Part shown: piece after piece, positions 1-9,785 of the stretch
Numbering within the stretch: position 1 is the stretch's first letter
How the letters are laid out: each line of letters begins with the position of its first letter
Assembly (NCBI GenBank): GCA_018241265.1
Contig: JAFEEF010000017.1
Location: 1-62,239 of the forward strand
Length of the DNA stretch: 62,239 nt
Origin: Pseudomonadota bacterium
GTDB taxonomy: Bacteria > Pseudomonadota > Gammaproteobacteria > Burkholderiales > Burkholderiaceae_C
Reading direction: 5' to 3'
The notes under the pieces: model-generated
Told to the model about the DNA's origin: nothing
Seen by the model: the letters and a program-made list of their open reading frames with translations, nothing else
Databases searched by the model: none
Position numbers and translations under genes: made by a program

Positions 1-1002
1 GGCCTCGCCTACTTCGGCACCGGCAACCCGGCGCCGTGGAACAGCCACCTGCGCCAGGGCGACAACCTGTTTTCGTGCTCGACCGTCGCGATCGACGTGA
101 AGACCGGCCAGATCAAGTGGCACTACCAGGGCACGCCGAACGACGGCTGGGACTTCGACGGCGTCAACGAGTTCATCACCTTCGACATGGACGGCAAGCG
201 CATGGGCGCCAAGGCCGACCGCAACGGCTTCTTCTATGTGCTCGACGCCGGCAACGGCAAGCTGGAGAACGCGTTCCCGTTCGTCAAGAAGGTGACGTGG
301 GCGACCGGCATCGACCTGAAGACCGGCCGGCCGAACTACGTGCCGGAGAACCGCCCCGGCGACCCGACCGCCGGCGCCGACGGCAAGAAGGGCAACGTCG
401 TGTTCTCGGCACCGTCCTTCCTCGGCGGCAAGAACCAGATGCCGATGGCCTACAGCCCCGACACCAAGCTGTTCTACGTGCCGTCGAACGAATGGGGCAT
501 GGAGATCTGGAACGAGCCCATCACCTACAAGAAGGGCGCGGCCTACCTCGGCGCCGGCTTCACGATCAAGACGATCAACGACGACTACATCGGCGCGCTG
601 CGCGCGGTCGATCCGAAGACCGGCAAGATCGTCTGGGAGGTGAAGAACAACGCGCCGCTGTGGGGCGGCGTGCTGACGACCGCCGGCAACCTCGTCTTCT
701 GGGGCACGCCCGAAGGCCTGTTGAAGGCCGCGGACGCGAAGACCGGCAAGGTCGTCTGGGAGTTCCAGACCGGCTCCGGCGTCGTCGCGCCGCCGGTCAC
801 CTGGATGCAGAACGGCGAGCAGTACGTCAGCGTCGTGTCGGGCTGGGGCGGTGCGGTGCCGCTGTGGGGCGGCGACGTCGCCAAGCGCGTCAGCTTCCTC
901 GAGCAGGGCGGCATGGTGTGGACCTTCAAGATCCCGAAGGCCGGCACGCAGACGGCCGAGGTTCCGGCTGATGCACAGACGCAGGTGGCCGCAGTGCGTT
1001 GA
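1..1002 (+). CDS. PQQ-dependent alcohol dehydrogenase, lanthanide-type signature (5' truncated)
   Basis: This is the C-terminal 333 residues of a periplasmic quinoprotein alcohol dehydrogenase (methanol/ethanol dehydrogenase family), an eight-bladed propeller that oxidises alcohols and passes electrons to a c-type cytochrome. The reading frame is open from base 1, so the N-terminus lies outside the window. Visible family features are GTGNPAPW near the start, repeated tryptophan-docking segments ([23 protein letters not shown]) and [11 protein letters not shown]. The catalytic Asp is Asp51 of the visible part (nt 151-153). Two residues on, in WDFDGVNE, sits a second Asp (Asp53), where calcium enzymes such as MxaF or ExaA carry Ala or Ser. 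An Asp there is the known mark of lanthanide-using XoxF/PedH enzymes. The alcohol substrate cannot be told from this part. The pedF and solute-binding genes downstream (7052-8415) belong to the same physiological system. Confidence 0.93.
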   Translation, partial: GLAYFGTGNPAPWNSHLRQGDNLFSCSTVAIDVKTGQIKWHYQGTPNDGWDFDGVNEFITFDMDGKRMGAKADRNGFFYVLDAGNGKLENAFPFVKKVTWATGIDLKTGRPNYVPENRPGDPTAGADGKKGNVVFSAPSFLGGKNQMPMAYSPDTKLFYVPSNEWGMEIWNEPITYKKGAAYLGAGFTIKTINDDYIGALRAVDPKTGKIVWEVKNNAPLWGGVLTTAGNLVFWGTPEGLLKAADAKTGKVVWEFQTGSGVVAPPVTWMQNGEQYVSVVSGWGGAVPLWGGDVAKRVSFLEQGGMVWTFKIPKAGTQTAEVPADAQTQVAAVR

Positions 1003-1027
1003 GGGCGTCACGATCGTTGGACGCAAG

Positions 1028-1067
1028 GGCGCCTGTTCTTCCTGGCGCCTATGCGTTTCTTGGCGCC
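1028..1067. terminator. GGCGCC triplicate between convergent genes
   Basis: Three copies of the self-complementary hexamer GGCGCC (1028-1033, 1044-1049, 1062-1067) lie between the stop of the quinoprotein gene and the stop of the convergent lipoprotein gene. Any two copies could pair as a stem. No clear T run follows, so this is at most a weak bidirectional terminator. Confidence 0.3.
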
Positions 1068-1097
1068 TTGCGACCGGTCAAGTTCGAAACGTCGCCT

Positions 1098-1820
1098 CTA
1101 CTCGAACGCCTCGAGTTCCAGCGTCCGCGTGCCGCCGGTCAGGAAGGCCGAGCGCGCCGGCTCGCTGCGCTCTACCTTCGCGAGACCGACGGTCGGGCAA
1201 TACCACTCGACGGTCGTCAGCGGCAGGTCGCGCCAGCCGCTCACCGGGTCGGCGTAGAGCCGCACGCTCGCCGTGCCGCGGACGCGCAGGCAATGCGCCA
1301 GGTGGCCATACGGCGTGTCGATCGCCGCATCGGTCGCATCGATCTGGTAGACCATCAGCACGGCGGGATGGCTGTGCCGGATCTCGCGCGGAAACTCGTT
1401 GCTGCGCATCAGCAGGTACGGCGCGGTCGTCGCCTGCCATTGCGTGCCGACCGCATACGGCGTCTTCAGCACGTAGCGCACCGGCTGGTCGGGCAGCGGC
1501 GCGGCATCGAGATCGCTCTTGCTCGCGACGCGGTAGATGCCGCTGGCATCGGCGCGCAGCCAGTAGTCGATGCCGCTGTCGCTGCGGCGATGCCAGGCCG
1601 CCGTGGCGCCGAACGATTCCGATCCGAGCGTGCGCATCGTCAGCATCTCTTCGTCGGCCGCGTCGTCGCCGAGCCGCGTGACGACGCGATAGGTCCAGCG
1701 ATGCCCGGCGGCGAGCGGGAACAGCCGGTCGTACGCCGGCTCGCGGTCGCAGGCCACCAGGCCGACGATGCTCATCAGCAGCGACAGCCGCGTGACGACC
1801 CGCGTGCCGGATGCGGCCAT
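1098..1820 (-). CDS. Putative lipoprotein of the ExbB/ExbD-like unit
   Basis: This 240-residue protein has a signal peptide ending in a lipobox (LVAC, Cys24), so it should be a lipid-anchored envelope protein. The mature part begins with FPLAAGHRWTYRV, a pattern common in secreted beta-rich lipoproteins, and contains mixed beta-type sequence with no catalytic motif I recognise. The ATG at 1820 overlaps the stop of the upstream gene by one base (TGATG). It is the last gene of a four-gene minus-strand unit (3566 down to 1098) and is convergent with the quinoprotein gene. The open frame extends further upstream, but those residues lack any signal peptide and overlap the previous gene, so the ATG at 1820 was chosen. 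Function unknown. Confidence 0.75.
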   Translation of the reverse strand: MAASGTRVVTRLSLLMSIVGLVACDREPAYDRLFPLAAGHRWTYRVVTRLGDDAADEEMLTMRTLGSESFGATAAWHRRSDSGIDYWLRADASGIYRVASKSDLDAAPLPDQPVRYVLKTPYAVGTQWQATTAPYLLMRSNEFPREIRHSHPAVLMVYQIDATDAAIDTPYGHLAHCLRVRGTASVRLYADPVSGWRDLPLTTVEWYCPTVGLAKVERSEPARSAFLTGGTRTLELEAFE

Positions 1821-2314
1821 CACTTCTCCGGCAGCTGCGGCACCGGCAGGTCGCGCAGCTTCACGACCTGCTCGTCGCTGCCCGGCCTGAGCCACGCAAA
1901 GCCGCCCTTGCCGGCCTTGGGCTCGCTGGTGCCGACCTGGCTGACGCCCGAGCGGACCTTCTTCATGCCCTCGTTGAGCAGCGCGTGCAGATCCTTGCTG
2001 TAGGGCAGGCGGTAGGCGCGCGGCATCGACGCGGACTTGCCATCGGCGAGCGGATTCGCCCACACGTAGAGGCCGCCGGGATGGTCGGCCGACGGCTCGT
2101 CGATCATCGCGGCGAGCAGCACGAAGCGGCTCGGCAAGGTGTCCGCGGTCGGCCAGCCGGTCAGGCCATGCGCCGCATCGTCGACATAGAAGTAGAACGC
2201 GCTGACCCCGACCACGAGCAGCGCCCTGGGCCATGCCGGCCAGTGCGACCAGAGCAGCGCGGTGGCCGAGAGGGCCGCCAGCACCGCGAAGCCGAGCACG
2301 ATCGCCAGCGTCAT
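1820..2314 (-). CDS. Small membrane protein, unknown function
   Basis: This 164-residue protein has two hydrophobic segments at its N-terminus (about residues 3-22 and 28-45) and a soluble C-terminal part containing PYSKDLHALLNEGMKKV. I do not recognise the family. Its start overlaps the end of the ExbD-like gene (2311-2316) by four bases and its stop overlaps the lipoprotein start by one base, so all are probably translated as a coupled set. By position it could be an accessory subunit of the ExbB/ExbD-like complex. That role is inference. Confidence 0.75.
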   Translation of the reverse strand: MTLAIVLGFAVLAALSATALLWSHWPAWPRALLVVGVSAFYFYVDDAAHGLTGWPTADTLPSRFVLLAAMIDEPSADHPGGLYVWANPLADGKSASMPRAYRLPYSKDLHALLNEGMKKVRSGVSQVGTSEPKAGKGGFAWLRPGSDEQVVKLRDLPVPQLPEK

Positions 2315-2916
2315 GGATGCTCCACGAGCGACTTGGGCAGCGTGTTGACGTCGACCACCTTGCCGTCGGGCAAGAGGGTGAAGCGCGCCGCGGTCGCTTC
2401 GTCACCCTGGCGCTGCAGGCGGACCTGGCCGTGGAACACGACCTCGGCGCGCGGGTTCACCTTCACGACCGACACCGTCACGTCGACCGGCTGGCCGTTG
2501 CGCGACTCGTAGTACTGCACGTTGACGGTGAACTCGCCCGGCACGATGCCGCGCACCGTGACCACCTCCTGGCGGAACGGGCTCGCGATGCGGCGGCCGT
2601 CGACGATGGTCGCGTCGTTGGCGTCGCCGCGGTCGTCGCGGTCCAGGTACATCAGGCCGGCCTCGCGCTGGCGGAACCAGACGAGGTGCCCGGCCGGATC
2701 CTGGACCCAGGTGTCGATGTCGTTCGGGTCGTTGTCGGGCCAGCCGACGTTGATGATGTACTCGGCCTTCGACGGTATGTCGCCCGCCTTCGTCGCCTTC
2801 GGGTTCATCGCGAGCAGTGCGACGATGAAGCAGAACACGAAAGCGATCAGCATGTTGAAGAGCATGTCGTAGAACGGATCGACCTCGGCCTCGCGGACGA
2901 TGCGACGGCGCCTCAT
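2311..2916 (-). CDS. ExbD-like membrane protein with a YfaP/DUF2135-like periplasmic domain
   Basis: This 201-residue protein has a short basic cytoplasmic tail, one transmembrane helix (about residues 18-41) and a periplasmic domain. The helix begins VDPFYDMLFNMLIAF, which follows the ExbD/TolR pattern VxPFxDxxxxxLIxF. Asp17 falls at the proton-carrying Asp of ExbD. The rest is not ExbD-like. DIDTWVQDPAGHLVWF, LDRDDRGDAND and PGEFTVNVQYYES resemble the Ig-like YfaP/DUF2135 fold, with a possible metal-binding acidic loop. Its start overlaps the upstream ExbB-like gene by four bases. A proton-driven stator subunit carrying a substrate- or surface-binding head is a reasonable inference. The ExbD match is by eye. 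Confidence 0.8.
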   Translation of the reverse strand: MRRRRIVREAEVDPFYDMLFNMLIAFVFCFIVALLAMNPKATKAGDIPSKAEYIINVGWPDNDPNDIDTWVQDPAGHLVWFRQREAGLMYLDRDDRGDANDATIVDGRRIASPFRQEVVTVRGIVPGEFTVNVQYYESRNGQPVDVTVSVVKVNPRAEVVFHGQVRLQRQGDEATAARFTLLPDGKVVDVNTLPKSLVEHP

Positions 2917-3566
2917 GCGTCGCCCTCCGGGATCGCGGCGCGCTGGATGTCGGCGAGCAGCCGGTCGGCATAGCGGTCCAGCCGCGTGAGCTGCAGGCCG
3001 AGCAGGATGTTGGCGACGAGGCCGACCATGGTCGTCAGCAGCGCTACCCCGAGGCCGGCCGTCAGGCTGCGCAACAGCGCCTGCGACTGCGACGGGTCGA
3101 AGCTGGTCGTGCGACCGATCTCGAGCGCGAGCATCGAGAAGCCGATCACCTTGCCGAGCAGACCGAGCTTCAGCTGGATGCCGTTGACCCACCAGGCGGC
3201 GGCGTGCGGTCCGTGGGTGCGCTCGACGAGCAGCTCGATCGCGGCGTCGGCGTCATGCGTCGCGACCGTACGGTAGTCGGCCCACCAGGCGCGTGCCGGC
3301 CCGCAGGCCGACGTCGTTCGCCGCAACGCGACGTGCTCGCGTTGGAGCGTGCGGGCGCGCGCTCCGCACCACAGCGTCGCGCCGCTGAACAGCACGACGA
3401 TGACGAGCGTGAGCCCGGTCGGATCGGCATGCAGCAGCAGCGCCCACACGCCGCGCGTGCCGAGCAGCCAGACCGCGAAGGCGAGCAGGCCGCCGAGCAG
3501 CAGCCACTCGAGCCACAGCGGCTCCGGCATCGCGGCGGCAGGGCTTTTGCTTCGCGGTGGGCTCAT
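2913..3566 (-). CDS. MotA/TolQ/ExbB-like proton channel subunit
   Basis: This 217-residue inner-membrane protein has four predicted helices (about 19-37, 51-70, 133-150 and 168-192) and a cytoplasmic loop between the second and third. The last helix pair contains LTAGLGVALLTTMVGLVAN, the conserved core of the MotA/TolQ/ExbB family, where polar Thr residues line the proton path. The ATG at 3566 was chosen because a purine-rich AAGGGG sits just before it. A later in-frame Met (3530) would lose that site. It is the first gene of a four-gene overlapping unit with an ExbD-like partner, so the pair probably forms a proton-motive-force-driven complex. What it drives is unknown. No TonB or OmpA-type partner is adjacent. 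Confidence 0.82.
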   Translation of the reverse strand: MSPPRSKSPAAAMPEPLWLEWLLLGGLLAFAVWLLGTRGVWALLLHADPTGLTLVIVVLFSGATLWCGARARTLQREHVALRRTTSACGPARAWWADYRTVATHDADAAIELLVERTHGPHAAAWWVNGIQLKLGLLGKVIGFSMLALEIGRTTSFDPSQSQALLRSLTAGLGVALLTTMVGLVANILLGLQLTRLDRYADRLLADIQRAAIPEGDA

Positions 3567-3726
3567 GACCCCTTGTTCTGCAAGCCCCATGCCGCTGGCC
3601 GATCGGGCGCAAGACGTCGCTGCAGTGTGCGATTGCTCCAAACGGGGACAGTCGGACAGGGGGCCGCTACAGGGAAAGTCCCAGCCGCTATTTGATCGGC
3701 GTAGTGCGTTGGGCGTGGCGTTCGCC

Positions 3727-4659
3727 ATGTCGTTCGCCGCCGTATCGGCATCGTTGCTGCCGGCGGCGTCGCGGGCACGAGGCGTCGCGTCACGCTGCGG
3801 CGGCGGTCCCACGCCTTGCTGGCGGCGCGCGAGCCGGCACGTCTGGTGGCTGGAGGCAGCGACCGGCGAGCCGGATCCGATCAACGGCGGCGTCACGACC
3901 CAGCTCGTCGCGGTGCGCGACGGATCGCGCATCTGGCTCGTCGGCAGCGGGCCGACGCCCGACCAGGGCCGTGCGCTCGCGGCATCGGTCGAGCGCATGC
4001 TCGGTGGCGCGGTCACTGACTTGATCGCGACTCGCGCGGCGCCGCAGCTTGCGCTCGGCAACGTCGCGTTCCCGGCGGCGCGCCGCTGGGCGTTGCCCGA
4101 GACGATCGCGGCGATGCGCGAGCGCTGCGAGACCTGCAGTACGCGCCTGCGTGCCGAACTCGGCGCGGCCGGTGCCGGCCTGCGGCCCGAACTGATCCGT
4201 GTGCCCGATCGTGCGATCGGCGCGCGCGGGGCGACGCACGGGCGGCTCGGGCCGTTCGCCTGGCTGGCCCTCGAAAGATCACCCGGCGAGCCGGTGCTCG
4301 TCCTGCGTCACGAGGCCGATCACGTCGTGATCGCGCAAGGCTTGCTGTGGGCCGGCGCCGTGCCCGACCTGCGCGAGACGCGCAGCGACGCGATGCTCGC
4401 GAGCCTCCATCGCCTGGCGGCGTGGGCCGGCGCGTCGAGGTTGCTGGGCGAGCAGGGCGGCGAGGGAGGCCGGCACGATGTCGCGCAGCACGTGCGCTAC
4501 ATCGAGGCGCTGCGCACGGCCACCGCGGCCGCATTGCAACGTGGCGACCTGGAGCCCGTCGAGCTGCCGGCCTGGCGCGACGGCGCCGGCTATCCGCTGC
4601 GCCATGGCGTCAACGCGCAGCGCGTGTGGCGCGAGCTGGAGCCGGCGCTGTTCCGGTGA
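3727..4659 (+). CDS. MBL-fold protein of the quinoprotein-associated SoxH-like family, metal ligands lost
   Basis: About 310 residues. The order of elements follows the metallo-beta-lactamase-fold proteins that accompany PQQ dehydrogenases: IWLVGSGPTPDQGRAL, VTDLIATRAAPQLALGNVAF, then GLLWAGAVPDLRET. Where active members have THxHxDH, this one reads TRAAPQL, so all three His and the Asp are gone. The later PGHG and GD ligand motifs are also missing (LGEQGGEGG, AQGLLW). It is therefore probably not a hydrolase but a binding or scaffold protein. The start is uncertain. The first ATG (3727) gives a signal-like N-terminus, but the frame is open upstream and contains DRRSALGVAF, a Tat-like motif, so a non-ATG start nearer 3690-3710 is possible. 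It is transcribed divergently from the ExbB-like gene. Confidence 0.72.
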   Translation: MSFAAVSASLLPAASRARGVASRCGGGPTPCWRRASRHVWWLEAATGEPDPINGGVTTQLVAVRDGSRIWLVGSGPTPDQGRALAASVERMLGGAVTDLIATRAAPQLALGNVAFPAARRWALPETIAAMRERCETCSTRLRAELGAAGAGLRPELIRVPDRAIGARGATHGRLGPFAWLALERSPGEPVLVLRHEADHVVIAQGLLWAGAVPDLRETRSDAMLASLHRLAAWAGASRLLGEQGGEGGRHDVAQHVRYIEALRTATAAALQRGDLEPVELPAWRDGAGYPLRHGVNAQRVWRELEPALFR

Positions 4660-4671
4660 CCGGCGTGCCGG

Positions 4672-6777
<2,106 letters not shown>

Positions 6778-6993
6778 CGTGTCTCGTACCGGTGGACCCG
6801 GCTCGGCCGGGCTTGTCTCTGTATGTGCGGCGGTCGATCGCGGTGCTGCCGTCTTGCGATCGTCCCGTCCGTGCGGCAGGAGCTGTCGCCCTTCGTGCTG
6901 CCGCGGCGCGATGCTGTGCCAAACGGTGTCGATTGTCCAGCGCGCGACCGGGCGGGGTTGCCGCGGACTGTTCAACGCTGGAGCACTTGGCGA

Positions 6994-7008
6994 TGGCACG
7001 TTGATTGC
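6994..7008 (+). promoter_or_regulatory. Sigma-54 (-24/-12) promoter of pedF
   Basis: TGGCACG-TTGA-TTGC matches the sigma-54 consensus TGGCAC-N5-TTGCW. The essential GG (6995-6996) and GC (7007-7008) are separated by exactly ten bases. It sits 43 bases before the pedF start and predicts transcription from about 7020. The activator encoded divergently (4672-6777) has a GAFTGA loop. A weak inverted pair TGTTC...GAGCA (6969-6985) just upstream could be part of an activator site, but lies close to the promoter. Confidence 0.9.
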
Positions 7009-7051
7009 GCTGGAGCGCGGTGGATTCAGCCACCGCACAGGAGACACTGCC

Positions 7052-7552
7052 ATGACATCCGTCAACCGTTCGACATCGTTCCGCCGCCCCGCGCGCCTGG
7101 CCCGCGGCCTCGCAGCTTGCGCCGCAGGCATCGCCGCGCTGGCGGCCTGGGCCCACGGCGACGTCACGCCGCAGGCCGTCGATACCTCGTCGCTGCCCAA
7201 GCTCGGCACCGCCTGGCTGAACGAGAACCCGTATCGCGGCAACGCCGCCGCGGTGAAGGTCGGAACGTCGGCGTTCAACCAGAACTGCGCGCGCTGCCAT
7301 GGCCTCGAGGCGATCTCCGGCGGCATCGCGCCCGACCTGCGGCGGCTCGACAACGACTGCGCCACCGCCAAGGAGAAGGCCAAGCAGGACGCCTGCGTGA
7401 AGGACAACGACGAGTACTTCGTGACGACGGTGCGCCACGGCCGCTCGCGCAACGGCGCGGTCTACATGCCGCCGTTCGAAGGCACCTTCGACCAGGAGGC
7501 GATCTGGGCCATCAAGGCCTACCTCGAGACGCGGCGCGAGAAGCCGATGTGA
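7052..7552 (+). CDS. pedF: Cytochrome c-550 PedF
   Basis: This 166-residue periplasmic c-type cytochrome is the electron acceptor of PQQ alcohol dehydrogenases. A signal peptide ends around AWA-HGDVTP (residue 35). The haem site is CARCH (79-83) and Met139 (AVYMPPFEG) is the likely axial ligand. The segments NPYRGN, NQNCARCHGLEAISGGIAPDLR and WAIKAYLE are typical of the PedF/c-550 group. A Shine-Dalgarno stretch (AGGAG, 7039-7043) precedes the ATG. The gene follows a sigma-54 promoter and is followed 11 bases later by the quinoprotein-associated solute-binding protein. It would receive electrons from the dehydrogenase at 1-1002 and pass them on towards a terminal oxidase. Confidence 0.92.
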   Translation: MTSVNRSTSFRRPARLARGLAACAAGIAALAAWAHGDVTPQAVDTSSLPKLGTAWLNENPYRGNAAAVKVGTSAFNQNCARCHGLEAISGGIAPDLRRLDNDCATAKEKAKQDACVKDNDEYFVTTVRHGRSRNGAVYMPPFEGTFDQEAIWAIKAYLETRREKPM

Positions 7553-7563
7553 GGAGCGGCGCC

Positions 7564-8415
7564 ATGACCACGTCGTCTTGCATGACGCGCCGCGGCCTGC
7601 TCCGCGGCCTCGCCGGCGCTTGCGCGATGGCCGCGGCGGCGCCGCTGACGGTGCGCGCCGCGACGCTCGCCAAGGTGCGCGAGCGCGGCACGCTCACGGT
7701 CGGCCTCTACCAGGACATGCCGCCGTTCCACGTCGCCGGTCGCGGCATCGACGTCGAGCTGGCGCAGGCGCTGGCCGACGCGCTCGGGGTCAAGCTCGGC
7801 CTGATGCCGTTCATCGCCGACGACAGCGTGAACGACGACCTGCGCAACATGGTCTGGCGCGGCCACTACCTCGGCTACGGGCCGGCCGACGTGCTGCTGC
7901 ACGTGCCGGTCGAACGGCCGCTGATGGACGCGAATCCGCAGGTGACGATCCTCGCGCCGTACTACCGCGAGCGCGTCGCCATGGCGCGCCGGCTCGACCG
8001 GCTGCCGTCCTTCGATGCGATGTCGCAGTTGGCCGACCAGCGCGTCGCGGTCGCCGGCCAGTCGCTGGCGGGCTGGCTGCTGATCGGTGCCGACGGCGGC
8101 GCGTACCGCGAGCGGCTCGTGACGCAGTCGAAGGACGGCACCGAGTGCGCGCGGGCGCTGCAGCGTGGCGAGGTGACCCTGGCGGCCGGGCTCGAATCGG
8201 AGCTCGAGAGCGTGCTGCGCGGCGATGCTGCCTATGCGATCGAACCGATGCCGATGCCGCGCGCGCCGCGCAATGGCTGGGCGACGGGACTGGCCGTGCG
8301 CAAGGACGCAGCCGATCTCGCCGAGGCGCTGCAGGCGGCGACGGCCGCGCTCGCGACGAGCGGCAGGCTGCGGCAGATCTTCGAACGCCACAACGTGGGC
8401 TGGGCGCCGGTTTGA
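7564..8415 (+). CDS. Quinoprotein dehydrogenase-associated periplasmic solute-binding protein
   Basis: This 283-residue family-3 solute-binding-like protein has a twin-arginine-type signal (TRRGLLRGLAGA, cleavage near AVRAA-type site around residue 32). The body begins VRERGTLTVGLYQDMPPF, then GIDVELAQALADALGV, both typical of the amino-acid-binding-protein fold. Members of this group (XoxJ/MxaJ-like) are encoded beside PQQ dehydrogenases and a c-type cytochrome, with no ABC permease, as here. They are thought to help assemble or activate the dehydrogenase rather than import a solute. It shares the transcription unit with pedF (gap of 11 bases, GAGGAG before the start) and is convergent with dadA. 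Confidence 0.85.
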   Translation: MTTSSCMTRRGLLRGLAGACAMAAAAPLTVRAATLAKVRERGTLTVGLYQDMPPFHVAGRGIDVELAQALADALGVKLGLMPFIADDSVNDDLRNMVWRGHYLGYGPADVLLHVPVERPLMDANPQVTILAPYYRERVAMARRLDRLPSFDAMSQLADQRVAVAGQSLAGWLLIGADGGAYRERLVTQSKDGTECARALQRGEVTLAAGLESELESVLRGDAAYAIEPMPMPRAPRNGWATGLAVRKDAADLAEALQAATAALATSGRLRQIFERHNVGWAPV

Positions 8416-8428
8416 GTCGCCGGATGCA

Positions 8429-9769
8429 TCACTGACGCAGCCGCTCGATCCCCAGCCCTTCGACATCGATCGCCGGCGTGCGCCCGGCGATCTCGTCGGC
8501 GAGCAGCCGCGCCGAGCCGCAGGACAGCGCCCAGCCGCTCGAGCCGTGACCGAGGTTCAGCCAGATGCCGTCGGAGCCGCTCGCGCCGAGCACCGGCGGT
8601 CCATCGGGCAGCATCGGGCGAGCGCCCTTCCAGCGCTGCGCCTGGTTCATGCGCGCGACGCCGGGAAACCAGTCGTGCAGCACCTTGTACAGCGTCTCGA
8701 ACGCGCCGCTCGCATGGTGCTCGGCCGAGCCGCCGATCTCGGCACCGCCGGCCACGCGCACGCGCGTGCCGAGCCGGCTCACCGCGACCTTGTAGCGCTC
8801 GTCCATCAATCCCGACCGCGGCCCGGCCTCGGGGTAGAGGTCGCTGATGCGCAGCGGGGCGGTCACCGAATGGCCGAACACGGCCTGCATCGGCAGCTTC
8901 AGCCCGAGCGGTCGCAGCAGGGCCGGCGCGCCCATCGCGGCACAGACGACGACGGCGTCGAAGTTCTCGGTGACCTGCTCGAACGGCATCGGCTGGGTAT
9001 CGGCCGCGTGGTTCGGGCCGCCGGGATCGGACACCAGCGTCGTCGCCTCGGGCGGCGCGTACCGATGCGTCAGCTGCGGCGTCGCGCCCGGGACGATGCG
9101 GCGTACCGTCGTGTGGAAGCGGAAACGCACGCCATGGCGCTGCGCCGCCAGGCGCAACAGGTGCGCGAACTGCCGGCAGTTGCCGACCTCGTCGTCCGGC
9201 AGATAGATGCCGCCGGCGAGCGGCGTGCGCGGGTTGAGGCCCGGCTCGACGGTGCGGCAGCGCTCGGCATCGAGCAGCTCGAAGCGCGTGCCCGACTCCT
9301 CGAGCGAGGCGATGGTCGGCTGGGCGAGCGTCACGTCCTCATCGCTGCGCAGCAGCACGAGGCAGCCTTCGGTGCGCTCGTAGTCGAGCTGCAGGTGCGC
9401 CGTCAGCGTATGCAGCCGGTCCAGGCTGTAGAGCGCGAGCCTGTGCATGCGGGCACGGTTGGCGCGATAGGTGCGCAGACGGCAGGCGCGCCACCATTTC
9501 CACAGCCAGCGCACCGCGCCGAGTTCCATGTTGCCGCGGATGCGCACCGCGCCATGCGGGCTGAACAGCGAGCGCAGCACCTTGCCCGGCATCCCCGGAG
9601 CCGCCCAGGGCGTGACGTAGCCGGGCGCGACCAGCCCCGCATTGGCGAAGCTGGTCTCCGCGGCGACGCTGCCTCGGCGCTCGAACACGACGACCTCGTG
9701 GCCGTCGGCGGCGAGTTCGTACGCGGTGGTGACGCCGACGATGCCGGCGCCGATGACAGCCACCCTCAT
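8429..9769 (-). CDS. dadA: D-amino acid dehydrogenase
   Basis: This 446-residue FAD-dependent, membrane-associated oxidase deaminates D-amino acids to 2-oxo acids. The N-terminal dinucleotide fold is VIGAGIVGVTTAYELAADG, followed by ETSFANAGLVAPGYVTPWAAPG, a hallmark of DadA. The C-terminal part holds GHGSSGWALSCGSARLLADE, the FAD-contacting glycine-rich segment. The length fits the family. It lies 16 bases downstream of an amidase on the same strand. An amidase that releases an amino acid followed by a dehydrogenase that oxidises it would make a short catabolic unit, but the substrate is not evident. Confidence 0.93.
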   Translation of the reverse strand: MRVAVIGAGIVGVTTAYELAADGHEVVVFERRGSVAAETSFANAGLVAPGYVTPWAAPGMPGKVLRSLFSPHGAVRIRGNMELGAVRWLWKWWRACRLRTYRANRARMHRLALYSLDRLHTLTAHLQLDYERTEGCLVLLRSDEDVTLAQPTIASLEESGTRFELLDAERCRTVEPGLNPRTPLAGGIYLPDDEVGNCRQFAHLLRLAAQRHGVRFRFHTTVRRIVPGATPQLTHRYAPPEATTLVSDPGGPNHAADTQPMPFEQVTENFDAVVVCAAMGAPALLRPLGLKLPMQAVFGHSVTAPLRISDLYPEAGPRSGLMDERYKVAVSRLGTRVRVAGGAEIGGSAEHHASGAFETLYKVLHDWFPGVARMNQAQRWKGARPMLPDGPPVLGASGSDGIWLNLGHGSSGWALSCGSARLLADEIAGRTPAIDVEGLGIERLRQ

Positions 9770-9785
9770 GGTGATCCAGCGAAGG

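Noticed and set aside
1028-1067. GGCGCC triplicate as a CRISPR-like repeat
   Set aside because: Only three hexamers with unequal short gaps; no repeat-spacer structure. No CRISPR array was seen anywhere in the window.
6778-7452. N-terminal extension of the sigma-54 activator
   Set aside because: It would run through the pedF promoter and gene; the added residues are low-complexity. The ATG at 6777 gives the normal family start.
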